DNA of 23,714 nt, from NCBI GenBank assembly GCA_027943245.1, contig JANDJZ010000687.1, forward strand, positions 1 to 23,714, read 5' to 3'. Positions 1-7,715 of this stretch are shown here, in pieces. Under the pieces are notes generated by a model, which saw nothing but the letters and a program-made list of their open reading frames with translations, did no database searches and had not been told where the DNA came from. Within the stretch, counting starts at the first letter, position 1; the number at the start of each line of letters is the position of its first letter. Position numbers and translations under genes: made by a program. This stretch comes from Acanthamoeba sp. SK_2022b. Taxonomy: Eukaryota; Discosea; Longamoebia; Acanthamoebidae.

Positions 1-171
1 CGCGGCGGCGCGACCCTAGCCCAGCACTCCCCTGAGCGCCGCCGCCGCTGTCGCCGCCGCCGCCGCCGTCCTTGCGAGACACAGGCCCCTGAGCGCGAGG
101 AGGGCGTGGCCGCGTTGACGAGAGGCGGAGAGGGCCCACGCCACCACCGCCACCGCCACCACCAGTCCCCG

Positions 172-1297
172 ATGGACGGGCCTGCGCGGAGGCCCAGGCC
201 CGGCAAGCGGCGCGATGGCCATGGTCTCGAGCGGCGTCACGCCGACGGCGAGACCGACACGGGCGGGACAACCCACTCGGAGGAAGCCGAGGCCCCCGAC
301 CGATCACAGGAAGGCGTGGCGGATGACCGGCCTCGTCGTCGTCGCCTGCACCGCCACGACCGCGGACCTGAGCCCGAACCCGACGACACGCGGGGAACGG
401 CCTTGAGCGAGTCCGAAGACGACGACGACGAAGAGGAGGAAGAGGAGGAAGAGGAGGAGGAGTACGCCCAGGCCTACGAGGAAAGATTGGCGGCGCCACG
501 ACGCACTCGCGGGGAATGCGACGCTCGCGCCAACCCGTCACGAGGGCACGATCGACACTCGACGCGCGCCTGCAACTTGCCGCTTCCTGCTCCTCGCTGC
601 GTGCGTCACCCCCGCAAGTTCTTTCTCTCTCTCTCTCTCTCTCTCCCCTCTCCCTCCCCTCTGGCTTTCCCGTGCATCTCTCCAGCTCTGGCGATCGTAA
701 TACTCTCGGCGGCGAGGCCCTCATCGTCGTCGTCGTCGTCGGTGGTGGGTGGGTGGGTGGTTTTCCTCTTGCTTTCCCCTTTGGCAGTTACCGCGTGGAC
801 CCGCCACGCCGTCGCACAAGTCGCTCACTCCGCCTGCGCACACTTGGGCTCCGCACTCGCCAGCGGACGAGGTGATCGCCTCGGTGCTCACCGCAAGCGA
901 TCTGGTTCCGAAGAAGCATTCGGCCGACCGAGGAACCTCGCCTTGGCTTACCTGCCGGACAGGCTCTGATGACGACCAGGAAGACGACGAGGAAGAGGAG
1001 GAGGAGGAGGATGAGGATGATGAGGATGGGGAGGCGCCGCAGTATGAGGAAGACGGAGACGATTCTGGCTGTGGCACGTCCTACACTGACTGCTCCTCGT
1101 CGGCTTCCTCCCCCCGCTCCAGCAGCACCCACGAGCCAGAGCGCTACCACAATCTGCACAACTTTGTCGACGTGATGCGTGGCCGACGCGACCATCTCCC
1201 TGCCCACGAGGTCTCCACCGAAGGCGAAGACTTTCTGGATGCGATCATCAGCTTCTTTTCCTCGCCTTTTGTATCGATGTGGGACACCATCCATTGA
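172..1297 (+). CDS. Acidic low-complexity hypothetical protein (2 exons)
   Basis: I do not recognise this protein. The model has exon 1 at 172-600 and exon 2 at 788-1297, about 312 residues. Exon 1 ends before a GTGCGT donor at 601 and the intron ends in a strong polypyrimidine tract plus CAG at 785-787; both boundaries are phase 0 and the intron is 187 nt. I chose the ATG at 172 because the frame upstream has only a GTG. The N-terminal half is rich in Arg, Pro, Gly and Asp and ends in a run of Asp/Glu around 415-465. Exon 2 carries a second acidic run near 965-1045, a Ser-rich stretch, and then a more ordinary C-terminal 60 residues that could fold. No catalytic motif or membrane segment is visible. 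Acidic tracts of this kind occur in nuclear or chromatin proteins, but that is only a guess. Further 5' exons outside the window are possible. Confidence 0.45.
601..787 (+). other. Intron with CT-rich tract
   Basis: The donor is GTGCGT at 601 and the acceptor is TTGGCAG ending at 787. A CT dinucleotide run lies at about 622-645. Reading frame shifts across it, which supports removal by splicing. Confidence 0.5.
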
Positions 1298-1729
1298 TGA
1301 TCACGTGTGTTACCCCCCTTCAGATTCTTGATCAAGGTTCTGGTGATTGTGCTTGCACACAGCCGCTTTTCTTGGAAGACGGACCCTGGTGCTGTCTCTG
1401 GTCATTTCCCAGCTACATGCATGGACCTCCCAAGTGCCTGGAGCCTATTCATCAGAAGCAGTAAATGCTGGTGCACTCATCAAGGACAAAGTCGTCATGG
1501 TGGCTTAAAACACCACCCACTGTCACCCCTCCAAAACATCACCACACGTCGTGGGTATAAGGTCTGTTGCTGGAGTGGTGCCTGGCGCATGTAGGGATTG
1601 GGGTTGTGTGATGTGGTCTTTCCAACTCACACAGCTTGCGTGTTTTGAACAAAGTTGTATTGATTTGTGGTACACATCATGAAGCAAACAAGCATGAGTG
1701 TATACACCCAAATGCCAGACCTACACCCA
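1298..1729. other. Convergent 3' intergenic region, no gene seen
   Basis: This 432-nt gap lies between the ends of two converging genes. It is lower in GC than the flanks. Open frames across it have no coding character and no recognisable product. I found no AATAAA on either strand and no clear repeat. Confidence 0.5.
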
Positions 1730-3916
1730 CTAATGGCTGATCTCGCCTGACCTTGCTCGCAAGCAAGGTTGTCTTGTGGCCGCGCCTCCAACCTCACCAC
1801 GTGATTGGGCGGGGATACCAGCGATCCAACTCGCGGGAGGAGGGGTGGGCACCGATTGTCGCCACGAAGCCGCTGGCTTCATCGAGGGCGATGCTGCTGC
1901 GCACCTGGCCTGCCAGAAAGATTTGGCCGCGGAGAAGGACGGCTGACTCCGCTCTACAACTTCGACTTGAGGGCGCGGGGCGGACGGCGCGTTAGGCTGG
2001 GAGAGCAGGATGTTGACCCGCTGCTCGGCCTGGTTCACGGCTTCGGTGAGGGCGTTGAGCGCCAGCTTCTCCAGAGCGTAGTCGAGCTTTCCGGGCCCAG
2101 TGTAGTTGACCACGGGGAAGACGTTTGCGCGGCTCAGATTGGCCTCCTTGGACAACTGCGACAGGGCATCGTCGACCGCTGCGTTTGTCCAAATGGTGTT
2201 TACATCTCCCCTGGCCAGGGCGGCGCCTGGCAGCTGGTCCACCTTCGTGAACAGCACCATCGGCTGGATATCTGCGCGATGTCCAAGTGGTGAGCTGGGG
2301 CACAAGCGGTGGAGGAATTGGCAAGCAACTGCGTACCGCTCTCGACCAGGGAGTGGTGGACGGACCGGAGCTCGTCGAAGGCGCCCTGGGACTCTAGAGA
2401 CTGAGGAGACACAGCGAGGCATACGGCGTGAATTCTCTCAGCGACCCTGACCGACGACGGATGTGTACTCTTGCCCCTCCGGAGGGCAGTGCCTGAACCG
2501 CCCACGATCCACTTGACGCTCGGCTCGTACTGCTCGGCACACAGGGTCCAGAAGTTGATTGGGATGCCGGCGACGCCCAGGCTCTTGATGTGGGTCACTG
2601 TCGACTCGGCGGAGGTCTGGGCGGGCGACCGGCCCTGATCGCTCCTGGCTGTTGTGTAGCTGCCCGTCAAGGCCGACGCGCAGGTGTTGAGGAAGGAGGT
2701 GAGGCCAGTCCCGGTCTTGCCCAGCAGCAGGATGTTGTATCGCCTGACGCCGGCGGCGATGTGCTCCTCTGGGAGGTGGTAGTGGGAGAGCTTGCGCCTG
2801 ATCTCCCGCAGCTTGGCGAGCAGGAGCGACGGTGGCGAGCCGAACAGGTCAAGCTCTGGGTGCTTGGCGAGGGTGGTGAAGAGCACGCACTCGGAATAGT
2901 TCGTCCAGCTTCCGCTCTCGTGCAGGAATCCGCGCACCCGAGCACTGTATGCAACCGAGGGTGCGAGCTTGGTTGCTCTGTGGGAGATCTGCTGGCCAGC
3001 TGCGATTGCCCGGTTGAGCGTGACTTCCAGAGTCGAGTGGTGTAGCCCAGTGGACGCCTCCGAGATCTCGATCTCGAAGGCCCGTGGGAAGCAGTCCATC
3101 CCGCTGGTCTGGATGCCGAGTTTCACGCTGTCATGGGCCCGGTCTAGAACCTCCAACAGAGGCGCCGATACCACAGCTGCTCGCTCACGTATGCTGGTCA
3201 ACAGAACGCTCATCTCGGCGAAGCCCTTGCAGCGGAAGACGAGGTTGGGCGAAGCGATCCGCGCCAATGCATGGTGGTGCTTGACCTTCCCCGAATACGC
3301 GCTGAGGCACATCACGGTGATCTGCAGGATGAACGAAGCTGGTGAGAGGTTGCGACCTCCCCACGTGTTAGCGGAGTCATGAGCGTACGTGGTTGGCTGC
3401 GAGGTCTTGCGCAGTTTCAGTGGCGGATTTAACCTTGGAGTTGGAAAACACGACCACCAGCTTCTTCCTGGCGGCCCCGTGGTTGGCCTCGAGCAGGGCT
3501 TTCGCCTTCCGCAAACCAAACGATAGGTCGGACTTCGCGGCGTGCTGGTGTTGCAGCTCTGTCCACCCCCCCCCCCAAGGTTGAGCAAAAAGCAAGAGTT
3601 CTTCAAAGCGCGTAGGTCGGATGTATGTCGCGTGCGCCGGTGACGTACTGGCGATGGAACGGCAGATGTCGTTCTTGCTGCTCGTCATAGGGCAAGCAAG
3701 GGACAGGCTGCTGTCGCTAAACTTCAGTACGACCAGCCGGAGGTGGTCACCGAGGGGGCACAGTCCCACGAAGCACAGGGCGGTGTTCTTCAAGTCCTCC
3801 CACGCCTGTCCTGAAGTGTTCTTGCTCTCATCCAGAAGCAGAACCGCTTCCACGAGCGCTCGGTTGGAGAAGAAGGTGGCAAAGAAGTGCCTGAGTCTAT
3901 CTTGATCGTCGGCCAT
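1730..3916 (-). CDS. VWA-FN3-IFI44-like protein, degenerate GTPase copy (copy A)
   Basis: The four-exon model is 3916-3649, 3558-3389, 3321-2337 and 2271-1730, about 654 residues. Introns are 90, 67 and 65 nt with GTACG donors. Residues 20-195 look like a von Willebrand A domain; the MIDAS reads D29-x-S31-x-N33, with the second Ser replaced. A fibronectin-III-like region follows, with a WTNYS motif before the final strand. Next is a P-loop GTPase domain resembling the IFI44 family. The P-loop at 347-354 is GKTGTGLT, with Leu353 in place of the essential Lys. The G3 position reads TLCA (405-408) instead of DxxG, while G4 is TKVD (483-486). Nucleotide binding is therefore doubtful. The gene is a tandem duplicate of the copy starting at 6547: all three introns sit at matching positions and phases. 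The last 60 residues are uncertain, because another frame ending at 1794 looks more like coding sequence. No localisation signal is visible. Confidence 0.75.
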
Positions 3917-4126
3917 GTCTTCGTTTGCTGCACATAGCGAACGGTCCTTCCGGCACCAACCAAGGCTTGAAGCGGTGCATGGCGATTCCTTTTGTTGCCG
4001 AGGTGCGGTTGGTTGCTGAGTGCGGTTGTGGTCCACGGTCGTCACTGATACTCTCCTCCAGAAATTGCACGCCAGAACATTTATTGCACAGATACCAAGC
4101 GACATCACAGCCGAAAGCGTTACTAG
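3917..4126 (-). promoter_or_regulatory. Short gap between tandem paralogues
   Basis: Only 210 nt separate the stop of copy B from the start of copy A on the same strand. It must hold the 3' end of one gene and the promoter of the other. I see no TATA box or polyadenylation signal that I would defend. Confidence 0.3.
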
Positions 4127-6547
4127 CTAGTGGCGGTGAACGAATGGCTTCGTGAAACAGACAACCAAGTCGTCGTCGCGGAGCGTGGCCACGTCGCTGT
4201 CGGCTGCGAGGGGCACACCCATGCCGGTAACCAGTTCCAGAGACCCGATGGTCCTGGTGTCGATCGATAGTTGCTCAATGATGACGGCCTCGAGCTTGGC
4301 CAAGGTGACTGGTGTGGTTACGAGCATCGCCTCGCACCGGTCCTCGGAATCGTTGCCTCGGCGCAGGCGGAGACGGAGGAAGGTGGGTCGCGACTCTGGC
4401 TCGGACCGCGTCCTGCTGTGAGTGCCGTGACCCTGATTTTCAGGGCGGGATGGCCGCGGGGGAGGGTCAGGCCTCGTCTGACTCCGCCTCCTGGAGTCGT
4501 ACGACTGCCGTGGTGACTTGGGTGACGATCCGGAAGGCGATGGCGGGTACGAGAGGAGTTGGTCCACGTGATGCTCTGCACGTTGAAGGATTGCGTGGAG
4601 CACGTTTAGAGCGAGCTTGTCGATGGCCGCCTCCATTCCCGAGGAAGGCCCGGTGTAGTTGATCACCGGATACACGTTGTTTTGTGCGGTTTGTTCTGCG
4701 TATATTCTGATCACCGATTCGACCGTGTGATTCTGCCATATGGTGTGGCTCTGGTGGCGCGGTATCTTGGCCTCCTCATCGAGCTTCGTGACGAGGACGA
4801 GTGGTTGAAGTCCTGGGATTGCACGATGAAAGGTAAGGAGCTGCGTGCATATGTGTGGGCACGCGTGTTCATGTGCATCGTGTGTGGTTTGTGGGTGTGT
4901 TTGTGGGTGAAAACGCACCGCAGTCGATTACAGCGTCGGACAGCTTCTTGACTCGTGCGAGTTCCCGCGGGGACGCAACAGCATGGGCGGAGAACACGAG
5001 AAGTACCGCGTGGATCTTGTCGGCTACTGTGGCCGGCCGGTAGCTGTGCGACAAATTGTCGCCCTTGCTGAAACCGGGACGAAGGTGGCCTTCGAGGAGC
5101 CACCGGAGGATGTGGTCGTAGTCAGAGTCTGTTTCCAGCTCGTCACCGAAGATGTCCCACATGTTGATGGGGCTACCGCCAAGCGCCTCGTACTTGGTCA
5201 GGGTCTTGGTGACGCTAGCCAGAGTGTCGTTGAACACCCCCATCACCGTGTAGCGACCTCGCATGGCTGACGCGCAGGTATTGATGAAGGACGTCTTGCC
5301 CTTGCCGGTCTTGCCCAGCACCAGGACGTTGTATCGATCGACCCCGGCGTTCTTGTGTGCATCCGGCACCGGGTAGTGGCGGATGCTTTCCACCAGGGCC
5401 GTGCAGCTCTCCCTAAGCTTTTCGGGCGGGCCGGAGAAGAGGTCGAGTTCGGGGTTCTTCTCTGGCGTGCTGAAGTGGAGGAATTCAGAGTAGTCGGTCC
5501 AGCTCGAGTCTTCGCGCAGTCTGCCGCGGATGCGGACGGCGTATTGGCGGCACTCTGCAAGGTCCGTGATCGGTTGGGCCCTGTGGTGAGGCACCTTCTC
5601 GCGCTTGGTGGACACCGTTCGGAGATTTTCGTCGCTGCTGCCGTCGTTGACCTGGATCTCGAAGTACTTGAACACCGTCTCAGCCGCTGGGTGAAGGATG
5701 CTGAGCACCACCCTGTTGTGCGTGCGTGCGGCAAGGCGCAACGTTGGGGCGGGCGTCGGTGGGGAGTATTGGGCCAAATTGTTGAACAGGTCCATCACCT
5801 CGCCGAAGCTGCTGAAGAAGTAGGCCGAGCTGCGCGAGGCTAGCGCCTGCAGGTTCTGCTGCCGAGCCACGCTCACTTTCGATGTACAAACGGTCATGAG
5901 GTGTATCTGCACGAGTGGCCATGTACCATCAGACTCTTCGCGAACCCACAAGTAATCCAACGGTCATGCATGTCCGTACCTTGTTAGCGTTGATCAGTTC
6001 AGTGGCTTTGGCGGCGGTCTCTGACGAAACATCGGAGCAGGTGAAGAGGATGATGAGCTTCTTGCATCCTGCGCGCGAAGGGCCGAGCAAACATTGGGCC
6101 TGACTCAGGGCCGGAAACATGTTGACACCGCCGCCAAAGCCAGAGGCAAGGCCACCGCGCTTGAGTTCTGAACGCGATGAGAGTTGACCACGGAACGTTA
6201 GCACCAAAGGAGGAAGACGAGAAATATGAGCAAAGGAAAGATGAAAGGTGCTTCGCACTGGTGATAGCGCAGCAGGTTTCGGCAAGATTGCTGCTCAATT
6301 GAGAGAAGACTTCCACCACTTTCTTGTTGAACGTCATCACCGCGAGGCGAGCAGGAGCTTCGGTGCCGGACTTGGTCTCATCGAAGGGACACAAGAGAGC
6401 GAGGTTACGGGCACACGTCTTCTGGGTCTCCCAAGCCTCACTCGAAGCAGACCTGCTGTCATCGAGAAGCAGCACCACGTCCACGCGACTGCCGGGGAAG
6501 AAGCTGGCAAAAAACTTGGAGAGCCTTTGGGCCGCTTCGTCTGCCAT
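4127..6547 (-). CDS. VWA-FN3-IFI44-like GTPase with ubiquitin-like tail (copy B)
   Basis: The four-exon model is 6547-6259, 6167-5980, 5906-4919 and 4812-4127, about 716 residues; intron phases are 1, 0, 1. Residues 20-205 form a VWA domain with intact MIDAS D29-x-S31-x-S33 and a glycine-rich stretch before the second conserved helix. A fibronectin-III-like domain (about 210-310) ends with the WTDYS motif. The GTPase has P-loop GKTGKGKT (357-364), G3-like WDIFG (D410, G413) and G4 TKLD (497-500), followed by PVINYTGP, which matches the strand motif after G4 in vertebrate IFI44-type GTPases. A Ser/Pro/Arg-rich linker leads to a C-terminal piece of about 80 residues with ubiquitin-like (beta-grasp) pattern. 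VWA domains usually bind a protein partner through a metal ion; IFI44-type domains are GTPase-like proteins of the interferon response in vertebrates. The role in this organism is unknown. The start is the ATG at 6547, with copy A starting in the same way. Confidence 0.8.
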
Positions 6548-6781
6548 GGCGTGGTCGAGGTGCGTAGTGATGTCGGTGTATCGTGCAGAACGGCGAAAAA
6601 GTCTTTTTTGTTGTCATTGCCTTCTCCGATTGGGTGCCTAGTTGGTTGCAAGGTTACACTTAATTACGTAGTTGCTTGGGAATGGCGGAGCACCACCTAG
6701 TTGCAGCTCACTTTTTCCCGGAGGCGCAAAGAAACAACGCCCACTTGCTTTTTTGTCCCACCTTCGAGCACCACGGACATT
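6548..6781. promoter_or_regulatory. Divergent promoter region
   Basis: These 234 nt lie between the start codons of copy B (minus) and the small gene at 6782 (plus), so the region probably carries both promoters. It is AT-richer than its flanks around 6590-6680. No specific factor site is claimed. Confidence 0.4.
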
Positions 6782-7443
6782 ATGCAAACACGACCCATCG
6801 TCTGTGTTCTCGACCTGGACTCTGCGCACCTGCAGCCCTTCCTGGAGAAGAACGGCTTCGATGTCTGCGTTGCACCCACCAAAAAACAGCTGGAGGGACC
6901 GGAGGGTTCGCCAATGGCGGTATTTGTTACAGTCAATGACCGGCTGAATGACCTTGGCTGGGTGGTAAGCCGGGCCGAGGAGGCGAACAAGATATCACGT
7001 GTGCCACTCCTCCTTTCCTCTCCCTGGCGGGCAGCGCTAATGGCACACTGTGGCGATCAGGAGGGCAAGTCATAGCAGTGCGACTGCAGAATGGCGCGAA
7101 CCCTGGTAGCAGCGGACAACCACTGCCTTACGAGTTCACACAGCACTTTCTGGGGGTAGTCAAGGTCGAGTACACCCTGGTGCACCACTGCGACGCGCGT
7201 CCCGAGATCAAGTTAGACCTTCCTTTGCTAGCCGACAAGATCCGTGGGTATGTGGCGTGGGTTAGTGCTGCCTTGGCTTGCGTGCACCTGCCGCTGACAC
7301 AGCGTAGGTCTCCGTGCTGGCCCAGCCAAGTGCTACAGGAGCGCGAGTTAGACGACACACGGGTGCGTCTCATTACAGACAGTCGGCCAACTGTCAAGGG
7401 CGGACTGCCCCACCGACGCGGCATTCCGTGCATTCTGATCTGA
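6782..7443 (+). CDS. Hypothetical protein, three exons
   Basis: I do not recognise this gene. The model is 6782-6998, 7076-7247 and 7308-7443, giving 174 residues with matching phases (1 then 2). Donors are GTGTGC and GTATGT; acceptors are ATAG and CGTAG. The first 70 residues have alternating hydrophobic strands and helices (VCVLDLDSAHLQPFLEKNGF) that recall a small Rossmann-like or receiver-like fold, but the diagnostic acid and lysine residues of response regulators are not assured. The middle exon is strand-rich. The exon 1 acceptor could instead lie 3 nt downstream. There is no signal peptide or membrane segment. It starts 234 nt from copy B in the opposite direction, which could mean shared regulation, although nothing else links them. 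Confidence 0.5.
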
Positions 7444-7448
7444 ATAAA
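7443..7448 (+). terminator. Putative polyadenylation signal AATAAA
   Basis: AATAAA begins at the last base of the TGA stop of the preceding gene. If it is used, the 3' UTR is very short. Confidence 0.4.
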
Positions 7449-7454
7449 AAGACC

Positions 7455-7695
7455 TTGATTGGAGACTCCACAACACCAGGGCGGAAAGTTGACCTGTGTC
7501 CTTGGAAACGGCTACCAGGTGTTACACCAGGTTTTCTGTTTCCCAAGTACGGAACGGAAACCGGAATGTATTGATCAAACGCCTGTAACCTGGTGTGCGT
7601 TGTAAAACGCTGAGTGCATGTTTACCTGTAACCTGGTGTGGTCCTCCCAGTTGTTAGCTTTTCCCCACCGCGACTGGTGTTGCGTCTCCAATCAA
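7455..7695. repeat. MITE-like inverted repeat element
   Basis: The ends carry a perfect 12-bp inverted repeat, TTGATTGGAGAC at 7455-7466 and its complement at 7684-7695. Inside that, CAACACCAG at 7471-7479 matches the complement of 7674-7682, after spacers of 4 and 1 nt. The interior holds a 16-bp direct repeat, CCTGTAACCTGGTGTG, at 7582-7597 and 7625-7640; part of it also occurs inverted at 7524-7533. There is no open reading frame. I could not find a convincing target-site duplication. It fills nearly the whole gap before the coiled-coil gene and may supply its promoter. The alternative is an ordinary promoter with palindromic CCAAT-box sites. Confidence 0.45.
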
Positions 7696-7715
7696 AGCCG
7701 GAAAGCCACCACACT

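Noticed and set aside
1307..1594. Plus-strand frame of 95 codons
   Set aside because: It is in a low-GC 3' flank with no start context, homology or codon bias.
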